Shown one piece after another: positions 26,227 through 38,465 of a DNA stretch of 64,000 nt; position 1 is the stretch's first letter, and each line of letters starts with the position of its first letter. The translations under genes were made by a program, and so were the position numbers. The notes beneath the pieces are model-generated. The model did no database searches, had not been told where the DNA came from, and saw nothing but the letters and a program-made list of their open reading frames with translations. Origin of the DNA: Agriotes lineatus (taxonomy: Eukaryota; Arthropoda; Insecta; Coleoptera; Elateridae); the NCBI GenBank assembly GCA_940337035.1, contig CALNHX010002282.1:121315-185314 (forward strand), given 5' to 3'.

Positions 26227-27610
26227 GTGCTAAAAAATAAAAAATCTAAGATCGTTTCTACTATCGAAATGATACCGGAAAAGTCTCAGGTCGTACGTCA
26301 GATTGTTTACAGGCTCTAGTATGCCATTTTCTCTAATTCTAAACCATTAGGTGCCATTCCGATGCATTTGAAGATAGTTTATAGTTGTTTCTGTACAGTC
26401 TTTGGCATTCTGAAATTACTGTATATTAATTATAATATGTTACATACTGCTAGTAGCATTCTGAGGCTATTAAGCAGTCGCCCTCAGACACCGAAATAGT
26501 GCTAAAAAATAAAAAATCTAAGATCGTTTCTACTATCGAAATGATACCGGAAAAGTCTCAGGTCGTCTGTCAGAGCGTTTACATGCTCTAGCATGCCATT
26601 TTCTCTAATTCTAAACCATTAGGTGCCATTCCGATGCATTTAAAGATAGTTTATAGTTGTTTCTGTACAGTCTTTGGCATTCTGAAATTACTGTGTATTA
26701 ATTATAATATGTTACATACTGCTAGTAGCATTCTGAGGCTATTAAGCAGTCGCCCTCAGACACCGAAATAGTGCTAAAAAATAAAAAATCTAAGATCGTT
26801 TCTACTATCGAAATGATACCGGAAAAGTCTCAGGTCGTCCGTCAGATCGTTTACAGGCTGTAGTATGCCATTTTCTCTAATTCTAAACCATTTGGTGCCA
26901 TTCCGATGCATTTGAAGATAGTTTATAGTTGTTTCTGTACAGTCTTTGGCATTCTGAAATTACTGTGTATTAATTATAATATGTTACATACTGCTAGTAG
27001 CATTCTGAGGCTATTAAGCAGTCGCCCTCAGGCACCGAAATAGTGCTAAAAAATAAAAAATCTAAGATCGTTTCTACTATCGAAATGATACCGGAAAAGT
27101 CTCAGGTCGTCCGTCAGAGCGTTTACAGGCTCTAGTATGCCATTTTCTCTCATTCTAAACCATTAGGTGCCATTGCGATGCATTTAAAGATAGTTTATAG
27201 TTGTTTCTGTACAGTCTTTGGCATTCTGAAATTACTGTGTATTAATTATAATATGTTACATACTGCTAGTAGCATTCTGAGGCTATTAAGCAGTCGCCCT
27301 CAGACACCGAAATAGTGCTAAAAAATAAAAAATCTAAGATCGTTTCTACTATCGAAATGATACCGGAAAAGTCTCAGGTCGTCCGTCAGGGCGTTTACAG
27401 GCTCTAGCATGCCATTTTCTCTAATTCTAAACCATTAGGTGCCATTCCGATGCATTTAAAGATAGTTTATAGTTGTTTCTGTACAGTCTTTGGCATTCTG
27501 AAATTACTGTGTATTAATTATAATATGTTACATACTGCTAGTAGCATTCTGAGGCTATTAAGCAGTCGCCCTCAGACACCGAAATAGTGCTAAAAAATAA
27601 AAAATCTAAG

Positions 27611-27633
27611 ATCGTTTCTACTATCGAAATGAT
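27611..27633. other. Imperfect dyad in the monomer (8-bp arms, 7-bp loop)
   Basis: ATCGTTTC is followed seven bases later by GAAATGAT; the arms are complementary except for one pair. Most monomers have it; a recurring variant replaces the first arm by ATCTTTTC, and one unit at 61046 has lost the whole element. It could form a weak hairpin or bind a dimeric protein; neither is shown by the sequence. Confidence 0.55.
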
Positions 27634-27750
27634 ACCGGAAAAGTCTCAGGTCGTCCGTCAGAGCGTTTACAGGCTCTAGCATGCCATTTTCTCTAATTCT
27701 AAACCATTAGGTGCCATTCCGATGCATTTAAAGATAGTTTATAGTTGTTT

Positions 27751-27758
27751 CTGTACAG
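27751..27758. other. 8-bp palindrome CTGTACAG in the monomer
   Basis: This perfect palindrome is present in the great majority of units, so the site TGTACA recurs about every 272 bp and gives a natural ladder. It is broken in scattered units: TGTACTG at about 13420, 19053, 24763 and 28843; TGTACGG at about 55500 and 56590; a 2-bp loss at about 34010; and ATACAG in the odd unit at 15155. Confidence 0.6.
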
Positions 27759-27807
27759 TCTTTGGCATTCTGAAATTACTGTGTATTAATTATAATATGT
27801 TACATAC

Positions 27808-27818
27808 TGCTAGTAGCA
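27808..27818. other. 11-bp palindrome TGCTAGTAGCA in a nearly invariant segment
   Basis: Perfect 5-bp arms flank a single G. It sits in monomer positions 200-238, the least variable stretch of the unit, running from the AT-rich core into CATTCTGAGGCTATTAAG. Rare variants are ACTAGTAGCA at 1095 and 7790, a GGTAGC form in four or five units (for example about 28355, 29443, 36242, 45218) and ACAGCTAGTAGC in a linked subfamily. It is a candidate protein-binding site by position only. Confidence 0.5.
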
Positions 27819-28402
27819 TTCTGAGGCTATTAAGCAGTCGCCCTCAGACACCGAAATAGTGCTAAAAGATAAAAAATCTAAGATCGTTTCTACTATCGAA
27901 ATGATACCGGAAAAGTCTCAGGTCGTCCGTCAGATTGTTTACAGGCTCTAGTATGCCATTTTCTCTAATTCTAAACCATTAGGTGCCATTCCGATGCATT
28001 TGAAGATAGTTTATAGTTGTTTCTGTACAGTCTTTGGCATTCTGAAATTACTGTGTATTAATTATAATATGTTACATACTGCTAGTAGCATTCTGAGGCT
28101 ATTAAGCAGTCGCCCTCAGACACCGAAATAGTGCTAAAAAATAAAAAATCTAAGATCGTTTCTACTATCGAAATGATACCGGAAAAGTCTCAGGTCGTCC
28201 GTCAGAGCGTTTACATGCTCTAGCATGCCATTTTCTCTAATTCTAAACCATTAGGTGCCATTCCGATGCATTTAAAGATAGTTTACAGTTGTTTCTGTAC
28301 AGTCTTTGGCATTCTGAAATTACTGTGTATTAATTATAATATGTTACATACTGCTGGTAGCATTCTGAGGCTATTAAGCAGTCGCCCTCAGACACCGAAA
28401 TA

Positions 28403-31400
28403 GTGCTAAAAAATAAAAAATCTAAGATCGTTTCTACTATCGAAATGATACCGGAAAAGTCTCAGGTCGTCCGTCAGAGCGTTTACATGCTCTAGCATGC
28501 CATTTCCTCTAATTCTAAACCATTAGGTGCCATTCCGATGCATTTAAAGATAGTTTATAGTTGTTTCTGTACAGTCTTTGGCATTCTGAAATTACTGTGT
28601 ATTAATTATAATATGTTACATACTGCTAGTAGCATTCTGAGGCTATTAAGCAGTCGCCCTCAGACACCGAAATAGTGCTAAAAAATAAAAAATCTAAGAT
28701 CGTTTCTACTATCGAAATGATACCGGAAAAGTCTCAGGTCGTCCGTCAGAGCGTTTACAGGCTCTAGTATGCCATTTTCTCTAATTCTAAACCATTAGGT
28801 GCCATTCCGATGCATTTAAAGATAGTTTATAGTTGTTTCTGTACTGTCTTTGGCATTCTGAAATTACTGTGTATTAATTATAATATGTTACATACTGCTA
28901 GTAGCATTCTGAGGCTATTAAGCAGTCGCCCTCAGACACCTAAATAGTGCTAAAAAATAAAAAATCTAAGATCGTTTCTACTATCGAAATGATACCGGAA
29001 AAGTCTCAGGTCGTCCGTCAGAGCGTTTACATGCTCTAGCATGCCATTTCCTCTAATTCTAAACCATTAGGTGCCATTCCGATGCATTTAAAGATAGTTT
29101 ATAGTTGTTTCTGTACAGTCTTTGGCATTCTGAAATTACTGTGTATTAATTATAATATGTTACATACTGCTAGTAGCATTCTGAGGCTATTAAGCAGTCG
29201 CCCTCAGACACCGAAATAGTGCTAAAAAATAAAAAATCTAAGATCGTTTCTACTATCGAAATGATACCGGAAAAGTCTCAGGTCGTCCGTCAGAGCGTTT
29301 ACATGCTCTAGCATGCCATTTTCTCTAATTCTAAACCATTAGGTGCCATTCCGATGCATTTAAAGATAGTTTATAGTTGTTTCTGTACAGTCTTTGGCAT
29401 TCTGAAATTACTGTGTATTAATTATAATATGTTACATACTGCTGGTAGCATTCTGAGGCTATTAAGCAGTCGCCCTCAGACACCGAAATAGTGCTAAAAA
29501 ATAAAAAATCTAAGATCGTTTCTACTATCGAAATGATACGGGAAAAGTCTCAGGTCGTCCGTCAGATCGTTTACAGGCTGTAGTATGCCATTTTCTCTAA
29601 TTCTAAACCATTTGATGCCATTCCGATGCATTTGAAGATAGTTTATAGTTGTTTCTGTACAGTCTTTGGCATTCTGAAATTACTGTGTATTAATTATAAT
29701 ATGTTACATACAGCTAGTAGCATTCTGAGGCTATTAAGCAGTCGCCCTCAGACACCGAAATAGTGCTAAAAAATAAAAAATCTAAGATCGTTTCTACTAT
29801 CGAAATGATACCGGAAAAGTCTCAGGTCGTCTGTCAGAGCGTTTACAGGCTCTAGCATGCAATTTTCTCTAATTCTAAACCATTAGGTGCCATTCCGATG
29901 CATTTAAAGATAGTTTATAGTTGTTTCTGTACAGTCTTTGGCATTCTGAAATTACTGTGTATTAATGTTAATATGTTACATACTGCTAGTAGCATTCTGA
30001 GGCTATTAAGCAGTCGCCCTCAGACACCGAAATAGTGCTAAAAAATAAAAAATCTAAGATCGTTTCTACTATCGAAATGATACCGGAAAAGTCTCAGGTC
30101 GTCCGTCAGAGCGTTTACAGGCTCTAGCATGCCATTTTCTCTAATTCTAAACCATTAGGTGCCATGCCAATGCATTTAAAGATAGTTTATAGTTGTTTCT
30201 GTACAGTCTTTGGCATTCTGAAATTACTGTGTATTAATTATAATATGTTACATACTGCTAGTAGCATTCTGAGGCTATTAAGCAGGCTCCCTCAGACACC
30301 GAAATAGTGCTAAAAAATAAAAAATCTAAGATCGTTTCTACTATCGAAATGATACCGGAAAAGTCTCAGGTCGTCCGTCAGAGCGTTTACAGGCTCTAGC
30401 ATGCCATTTTCTCTAATTCTAAACCATTAGGTGCCATTCCGATGCATTTAAAGATAGTTTATAGTTGTTTCTGTACAGTCTTTGGCATTCTGAAATTACT
30501 GTGTATTAATTATAATATGTTACATACTGCTAGTAGCATTCTGAGGCTATTAAGCAGTCGCCCTCAGACACCGAAATAGTGCTAAAAAATAAAAAATCTA
30601 AGATCGTTTCTACTATCGAAATGATACCGGAAAAGTCTCAGGTCGTCCGTCAGATCGTTTACAGGCTGTAGTATGCCATTTTCTCTAATTCTAAACCATT
30701 TGATGCCATTCCGATGCATTTGAAGATAGTTTATAGTTGTTTCTGTACAGTCTTTGGCATTCTGAAATTACTGTGTATTAATTATAATATGTTACATACA
30801 GCTAGTAGCATTCTGAGGCTATTAAGCAGTCGCCCTCAGACACCGAAATAGTGCTAAAAAATAAAAAATCTAAGATCGTTTCTACTATCGAAATGATACC
30901 GGAAAAGTCTCAGGTCGTCCGTCAGAGCGTTTACAGGCTCTAGCATGCCATTTTCTCTAATTCTAAACCATTAGGTGCCATTCCAATGCATTTAAAGATA
31001 GTTTATAGTTGTTTCTGTACAGTCTTTGGCATTCTGAAATTACTGTGTATTAATTATAATATGTTACATACTGCTAGTAGCATTCTGAGGCTATTAAGCA
31101 GTCGCCCTCAGACACCGAAATAGTGCTAAAAAATAAAAAATCTAAGATCGTTTCTACTATCGAAATGATACCGGAAAAGTCTCAGGTCGTCCGTCAGAGC
31201 GTTTACAGGCTCTAGTATGCCATTTTCTCTAATTCTAAACCATTAGGTGCCATTCCGATGCATTTAAAGATAGTTTATAGTTGTTTCTGTACAGTCTTTG
31301 GCATTCTGAAATTACTGTGTATTAATTATAATATGTTACATACAGCTAGTAGCATTCTGAGGCTATTAAGCAGTCGCCCTCAGACACCGAAATAGTGCTA

Positions 31401-34112
31401 AAAAATAAAAAATCTAAGATCGTTTCTACTATCGAAATGATACCGGAAAAGTCTCAGGTCGTCTGTCAGAGCGTTTACAGGCTCTAGCATGCAATTTTCT
31501 CTAATTCTAAACCATTAGGTGCCATTCCAATGCATTTAAAGATAGTTTATAGTTGTTTCTGTACAGTCTTTGGCATTCTGAAATTACTGTGTATTAATTA
31601 TAATATGTTACATACTGCTAGTAGCATTCTGAGGCTATTAAGCAGGCTCCCTCAGACACCGAAATAGTGCTAAAAAATAAAAAATCTAAGATCGTTTCTA
31701 CTATCGAAATGATACCGGAAAAGTCTCAGGTCGTCCGTCAGAGCGTTTACAGGCTCTAGCATGCCATTTTCTCTAATTCTAAACCATTAGGTGCCATTCC
31801 GATGCATTTAAAGATAGTTTATAGTTGTTTCTGTACATTCTTTGGCATTCTGAAATTACTGTGTATTAATTATAATATGTTACATACTGCTAGTAGCATT
31901 CTGAGGCTATTAAGCAGTCGCCCTCAGACACCGAAATAGTGCAAAAAAATAAAAAATCTAAGATCGTTTCTACTATCGAAATGATACCGGAAAAGTCTCA
32001 GGTCGTCCGTCAGAGCGTTTACAGGCTCTAGCATGCCATTTTCTCTAATTCTAAACCATTAGGTGCCATTCCAATGCATTTAAAGATAGTTTATAGTTGT
32101 TTCTGTACAGTCTTTGGCATTCTGAAATTACTGTGTATTAATTATAATATGTTACATACTGCTAGTAGCATTCTGAGGCTATTAAGCAGTCGCCCTCAGA
32201 CACCGAAATAGTGCTAAAAAATAAAAAATCTAAGATCGTTTCTACTATCGAAATGATACCGGAAAAGTCTCAGGTCGTCCGTCAGAGCGTTTACAGGCTC
32301 TAGCATGCCATTTTCTCTAATTCTAAACCATTAGGTGCCATTCCAATGCATTTAAAGATAGTTTATAGTTGTTTCTGTACAGTCTTTGGCATTCTGAAAT
32401 TACTGTGTATTAATTATAATATGTTACATACTGCTAGTAGCATTCTGAGGCTATTAAGCAGTCGCCCTCAGACACCGAAATAGTGCTAAAAAATAAAAAA
32501 TCTAAGATCGTTTCTACTATCGAAATGATACCGGAAAAGTCTCAGGTCGTCCGTCAGAGCGTTTACAGGCTCTAGTATGCCATTTTCTCTAATTCTAAAC
32601 CATTAGGTGCCATTCCGATTCATTTAAAGATAGTTTATAGTTGTTTCTGTACAGTCTTTGGCATTCTGAAATTACTGTGTATTAATTATAATATGTTACA
32701 TACAGCTAGTAGCATTCTGAGGCTATTAAGCAGTCGCCCTCAGACACCGAAATAGTGCTAAAAAATAAAAAATCTAAGATCGTTTCTACTATCGAAATGA
32801 TACCGGAAAAGTCTCAGGTCGTCTGTCAGAGCGTTTACAGGCTCTAGCATGCAATTTTCTCTAATTCTAAACCATTAGGTGCCATTCCGATGCATTTAAA
32901 GATAGTTTATAGTTGTTTCTGTACAGTCTTTGGCATTCTGAAATTACTGTGTATTAATGTTAATATGTTACATACTGCTAGTAGCATTCTGAGGCTATTA
33001 AGCAGTCGCCCTCAGACACCGAAATAGTGCTAAAAAATAAAAAATCTAAGATCGTTTCTACTATCGAAATGATACCGGAAAAGTCTCAGGTCGTCCGTCA
33101 GAGCGTTTACAGGCTCTAGCATGCCATTTTCTCTAATTCTAAACCATTAGGTGCCATTCCAATGCATTTAAAGATAGTTTATAGTTGTTTCTGTACAGTC
33201 TTTGGCATTCTGAAATTACTGTGTATTAATTATAATATGTTACATACTGCTAGTAGCATTCTGAGGCTATTAAGCAGGCTCCCTCAGACACCGAAATAGT
33301 GCTAAAAAATAAAAAATCTAAGATCGTTTCTACTATCGAAATGATACCGGAAAAGTCTCAGGTCGTCCGTCAGAGCGTTTACAGGCTCTAGCATGCCATT
33401 TTCTCTAATTCTAAACCATTAGGTGCCATTCCGATGCATTTAAAGATAGTTTATAGTTGTTTCTGTACATTCTTTGGCATTCTGAAATTACTGTGTATTA
33501 ATTATAATATGTTACATACTGCTAGTAGCATTCTGAGGCTATTAAGCAGTCGCCCTCAGACACCGAAATAGTGCAAAAAAATAAAAAATCTAAGATCGTT
33601 TCTAATATCGAAATGATACCGGAAAAGTCTCAGGTCGTCCGTCAGAGCGTTTACAGGCTCTAGCATGCCATTTTCTCTAATTCTAAACTATTAGGTGCCA
33701 TTCCGATGCATTTAAAGATAGTTTATAGTTGTTTCTGTACAGTCTTTGGCATTCTGAAATTACTTTGTGTTAATTATAATATGTTACATACTGCTAGTAG
33801 CATTCTGAGGCTATTAAGCAGTCGCCCTCAGACACCGAAATAGTGCAAAAAAATAAAAAATCTAAGATCGTTTCTACTATCGAAATGATACCGGAAAAGT
33901 CTCAGGTCGTCCGTCAGAGCGTTTACAGGCTCTAGCATGCCATTTTCTCTAATTCTAAACCATTAGGTGCCATTCCGATGCATTTAAAGATAGTTTATAG
34001 TTGTTTCTGTAGTCTTTGGCATTCTGAAATTACTGTGTATTAATTATAATATGTTACATACTGCTAGTAGCATTCTGAGGCTATTAAGCAGACGCCCTCA
34101 GACACCGAAATA
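28403..34112 (+). repeat. Mosaic of recurring short cassettes
   Basis: A cassette recurs here. A unit with GTCTGTCAG and CATGCAATTTTC is usually followed by one whose tail is CAGGCTCCCTC, and then often by one with TGTACATTC. It starts at 29763, 31395 and 32755 and again outside this block at 36834, 42002, 45538 and 47442. The preceding unit often ends ACAGCTAGTAGC (29491, 30579, 31123, 32483). ATTCCAATGC appears in 30851, 31395, 31939, 32211 and 33027. Spacings between equivalent units are multiples of 272 (1360, 1632, 2992), so copying has been in register. Confidence 0.7.
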
Positions 34113-36289
34113 GTGCTAAAAAATAAAAAATCTAAGATCGTTTCTACTATCGAAATGATACCGGAAAAGTCTCAGGTCGTCCGTCAGATTGTTTACAGGC
34201 TCTAGTATGCCATTTTCTCTAATTCTAAACCATTAGGTGCCATTCCGATGCATTTGAAAATAGTTTATAGTTGTTTCTGTACAGTCTTTGGCATTCTGAA
34301 ATTACTGTATATTAATTATAATATGTTACATACTGCTAGTAGCATTCTGAGGCTATTAAGCAGTCGCCCTCAGACACCGAAATAGTGCTAAAAAATAAAA
34401 AATCTAAGATCGTTTCTACTATCGAAATGATACCGGAAAAGTCTCAGGTCGTCCGTCAGAGCGTTTACATGCTCTAGCATGCCATTTTCTCTAATTCTAA
34501 ACCATTAGGTGCCATTCCGATGCATTTAAAGATAGTTTATAGTTGTTTCTGTACAGTCTTTGGCATTCTGAAATTACTGTGTATTAATTATAATATGTTA
34601 CATACTGCTAGTAGCATTCTGAGGCTATTAAGAAGTCGCCCTCAGACACCGAAATAGTGCTAAAAAATAAAAAATCTAAGATCGTTTCTACTATCGAAAT
34701 GATACCGGAAAAGTCTCAGGTCGTCCGTCAGATCGTTTACAGGCTGTAGTATGCCATTTTCTCTAATTCTAAACCATTTGGTGCCATTCCGATGCATTTC
34801 AAGATAGTTTATAGTTGTTTCTGTACAGTCTTTGGCATTCTGAAATTACTGTGTATTAATTATAATATGTTACATACTGCTAGTAGCATTCTGAGGCTAT
34901 TAAGCAGTCGCCCTCAGGCACCGAAATAGTGCTAAAAAATAAAAAATCTAAGATCGTTTCTACTATCGAAATGATACCGGAAAAGTCTCAGGTCGTCCGT
35001 CAGAGCGTTTACAGGCTCTAGTATGCCATTTTCTCTCATTCTAAACCATTAGGTGCCATTCCGATGCATTTAAAGATAGTTTATAGTTGTTTCTGTACAG
35101 TCTTTGGCATTCTGAAATTACTGTGTATTAATTATAATATGTTACATACTGCTAGTAGCATTCTGAGGCTATTAAGCAGTCGCCCTCAGACAACGAAATA
35201 GTGCTAAAAAATAAAAAATCTAAGATCATTTCTACTATCGAAATGATACCGGAAAAGTCTCAGGTCGTCCGTCAGGGCGTTTACAGGCTCTAGCATGCCA
35301 TTTTCTCTAATTCTAAACCATTAGGTGCCATTCCGATGCATTTAAAGATAGTTTATAGTTGTTTCTGTACAGTCTTTGGCATTCTGAAATTACTGTGTAT
35401 TAATTATAATATGTTACATACTGCTAGTAGCATTCTGAGGCTATTAAGCAGTCGCCCTCAGACACCGAAATAGTGCTAAAAAATAAAAAATCTAAGATCG
35501 TTTCTACTATCGAAATGATACCGGAAAAGTCTCAGGTCGTCCGTCAGAGCGTTTACAGGCTCTAGCATGCCATTTTCTCTAATTCTAAACCATTAGGTGC
35601 CATTCCGATGCATTTAAAGATAGTTTATAGTTGTTTCTGTACAGTCTTTGGCATTCTGAAATTACTGTGTATTAATTATAATATGTTACATACTGCTAGT
35701 AGCATTCTGAGGCTATTAAGCAGTCGCCCTCAGACACCGAAATAGTGCTAAAAAATAAAAAATCTAAGATCGTTTCTACTATCGAAATGATACCGGAAAA
35801 GTCTCAGGTCGTCCGTCAGATTGTTTACAGGCTCTAGTATGCCATTTTCTCTAATTCTAAACCATTAGGTGCCATTCCGATGCATTTGAAGATAGTTTAT
35901 AGTTGTTTCTGTACAGTCTTTGGCATTCTGAAATTACTGTGTATTAATTATAATATGTTACATACTGCTAGTAGCATTCTGAGGCTATTAAGCAGTCGCC
36001 CTCAGACATCGAAATAGTGCTAAAAAATAAAAAAATCTAAGATCGTTTCTACTATCGAAATGATACCGGAAAAGTCTCAGGTCGTCCGTCAGAGCGTTTA
36101 CATGCTCTAGCATGCCATTTTCTCTAATTCTAAACTATTAGGTGCCATTCCGATGCATTTAAAGATAGTTTATAGTTGTTTCTGTACAGTCTTTGGCATT
36201 CTGAAATTACTGTGTATTAATTATAATATGTTACATACTGCTGGTAGCATTCTGAGGCTATTAAGCAGTCGCCCTCAGACACCGAAATA
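34113..36289 (+). repeat. Eight-monomer higher-order block, copy B
   Basis: This is the partner of 26227-28402 at an offset of 7886 bp, 29 monomers less the 2 bp missing near 34010. It differs by GCATTTGAAAATAG, TTAAGAAGTCG, GATCATTTC and a 1-bp longer linker at 36017. The next unit (36290, with GATACGGG and CATTTGATGCC) matches 29491 and not 28403, so copy B joins two parts of the older arrangement with about four units missing between them. Confidence 0.8.
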
Positions 36290-36561
36290 GTGCTAAAAAA
36301 TAAAAAATCTAAGATCGTTTCTACTATCGAAATGATACGGGAAAAGTCTCAGGTCGTCCGTCAGATCGTTTACAGCCTGTAGTATGCCATTTTCTCTAAT
36401 TCTAAACCATTTGATGCCATTCCGATGCATTTGAAGATAGTTTATAGTTGTTTCTGTACAGTCTTTGGCATTCTGAAATTACTGTGTATTAATTATAATA
36501 TGTTACATACTGCTAGTAGCATTCTGAGGCTATTAAGCAGTCGCCCTCAGACACCGAAATA

Positions 36562-37921
36562 GTGCTAAAAAATAAAAAATCTAAGATCGTTTCTACTATC
36601 GAAATGATACCGGAAAAGTCTCAGGTCGTCCGTCAGAGCGTTTACAGGCTCTAGTATGCCATTTTCTCTAATTCTAAACCATTAGGTGCCATTCCGATGC
36701 ATTTAAAGATAGTTTATAGTTGTTTCTGTACAGTCTTTGGCATTCTGAAATTACTGTGTATTAATTATAATATGTTACATACAGCTAGTAGCATTCTGAG
36801 GCTATTAAGCAGTCGCCCTCAGACACCGAAATAGTGCTAAAAAATAAAAAATCTAAGATCGGTTCTACTATCGAAATGATACCGGAAAAGTCTCAGGTCG
36901 TCTGTCAGAGCGTTTACAGGCTCTAGCATGCAATTTTCTCTAATTCTAAACCATTAGGTGCCATTCCGATGCATTTAAAGATAGTTTATAGTTGTTTCTG
37001 TACAGTCTTTGGCATTCTGAAATTACTGTGTATTAATGTTAATATGTTACATACTGCTAGTAGCATTCTGAGGCTATTAAGCAGTCGCCCTCAGACACCG
37101 AAATAGTGCTAAAAAATAAAAAATCTAAGATCGTTTCTACTATCGAAATGATACCGGAAAAGTCTCAGGTCGTCCGTCAGAGCGTTTACAGGCTCTAGCA
37201 TGCCATTTTCTCTAATTCTAAACCATTAGGTGCCATTCCGATGCATTTAAAGATAGTTTATAGTTGTTTCTGTACAGTCTTTGGCATTCTGAAATTACTG
37301 TGTATTAATTATAATATGTTACATACTGCTAGTAGCATTCTGAGGCTATTAAGCAGGCTCCCTCAGACACCGAAATAGTGCTAAAAAATAAAAAATCTAA
37401 GATCGTTTCTACTATCGAAATGATACCGGAAAAGTCTCAGGTCGTCCGTCAGAGCGTTTACAGGCTCTAGCATGCCATTTCCTCTAATTCTAAACCATTA
37501 GGTGCCATTCCGATGCATTTAAAGATAGTTTATAGTTGTTTCTGTACATTCTTTGGCATTCTGAAATTACTGTGTATTAATTGTAATATGTTACATACTG
37601 CTAGTAGCATTCTGAGGCTATTAAGCAGTCGCCCTCAGACACCGAAATAGTGCAAAAAAATAAAAAATCTAAGATCGTTTCTACTATCGAAATGATACCG
37701 GAAAAGCCTCAGGTCGTCCGTCAGAGCGTTTACAGGCTCTAGCATGCTATTTTCTCTAATTCTAAACTATTAGGTGCCATTCCGATGCATTTAAAGATAG
37801 TTTATAGTTGTTTCTGTACAGTCTTTGGCATTCTGAAATTACTTTGTGTTAATTATAATATGTTACATACTGCTAGTAGCATTCTGAGGCTATTAAGCAG
37901 TCGCCCTCAGACACCGAAATA
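36562..37921 (+). repeat. Five-monomer higher-order block, copy 1
   Basis: The order is ACAGCTAGTAGC unit; GTCTGTCAG and CATGCAATTTTC unit with TTAATGTTAAT; CAGGCTCCCTC unit; CATTTCCTC and TGTACATTC unit with TTAATTGTAAT; then a GTGCAAAA unit with CATGCTATTTTC and CTTTGTGTT. It matches 45266-46625 at an offset of 8704 bp (32 monomers) with very few changes, for example AAGCCTCAGG here against AAGTCTCAGG. A looser match lies at 32483-33842. Confidence 0.82.
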
Positions 37922-38193
37922 GTGCAAAAAAATAAAAAATCTAAGATCGTTTCTACTATCGAAATGATACCGGAAAAGCCTCAGGTCGTCCGTCAGAGCG
38001 TTTACAGGCTCTAGCATGCTATTTTCTCTAATTCTAAACTATTAGGTGCCATTCCGATGCATTTAAAGATAGTTTATAGTTGTTTCTGTACAGTCTTTGG
38101 CATTCTGAAATTACTTTGTGTTAATTATAATATGTTACATACTGCTAGTAGCATTCTGAGGCTATTAAGCAGTCGCCCTCAGACACCGAAATA
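37650..38193 (+). repeat. Adjacent identical monomer pair
   Basis: The units at 37650 and 37922 appear identical over all 272 bases, including the uncommon AAGCCTCAGG, CATGCTATTTTC and CTTTGTGTT. Adjacent monomers in this array normally differ, so this is a very recent single-unit duplication. Confidence 0.8.
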
Positions 38194-38465
38194 GTGCAAA
38201 AAAATAAAAAATCTAAGATCGTTTCTACCTTCGAAATGATACCGGAAAAGTCTCAGGTCGTCCGTCAGAGCGTTTACATGCTCTGGCATGCCATTTTCTC
38301 TAATTCTAAACCATTAGGTGCCATTCCGATGCATTTAAAGATAGTTTATAGTTGTTTCTGTACAGTCTTTGGCATTCTGAAATTACTGTGTATTAATTAT
38401 AATATGTTACATACTGCTAGTAGCATTCTGAGGCTATTAAGCAGTCGCCCTCAGACACCGAAATA

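Larger units (their letters stand above)
27587..27858 (+). repeat. Reference monomer close to consensus (272 bp)
   Basis: This unit carries the majority base at nearly every position and serves as coordinate frame (position 1 = G of GTGCTAAAA). Its parts in order are: an A-rich linker at 4-20, containing AATAAA and the main site of length variation; an imperfect dyad at 25-47; a CG-richer segment at 48-100 holding most subfamily substitutions, ending in GCATGC (93-98); two TGCCATT words at 96-102 and 127-133; ATGCAT at 136-141; the palindrome CTGTACAG at 165-172; an AT-rich stretch at 190-220; the palindrome TGCTAGTAGCA at 222-232; and a CG-richer tail at 239-270. The word GCATTCTGA occurs twice, 51 bp apart. 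By my count it has 100 G+C in 272 (36.8%) and 9 CpG against about 9 expected. One turn of the repeat shifts the reading frame by two bases. Confidence 0.9.
26227..28402 (+). repeat. Eight-monomer higher-order block, copy A
   Basis: The marker order is: ACTGTATATTAA unit (26227), CATGCTCTAG unit, CAGATCG unit ending CAGGCACCG, TTCTCTCATTC unit (27043), CAGGGCG unit (27315), a plain unit, a CAGATTG unit, and a CATGCTCTAG unit ending in CTGCTGGTAGC. The same eight units in the same order occupy 34113-36289, and a shortened version follows 44438. Confidence 0.8.

Noticed and set aside
27590..27604. AATAAA in each A-rich linker as a polyadenylation signal, with the array as a transcription unit
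   Set aside because: A single hexamer in an A-rich tract is expected by chance. There is no gene, promoter or downstream element to go with it.
27611..27633. CENP-B box in the dyad region
   Set aside because: The reverse strand reads TTCGATAG and then TAGAAACG, which recalls the motif, but the required A and CGGG positions do not fit the spacing of TTCGNNNNANNCGGG.
27751..27858. tRNA- or other RNA-derived origin of the monomer
   Set aside because: I could not find A and B box spacing, a cloverleaf or any RNA polymerase III promoter pattern. The short palindromes do not form an extended fold.
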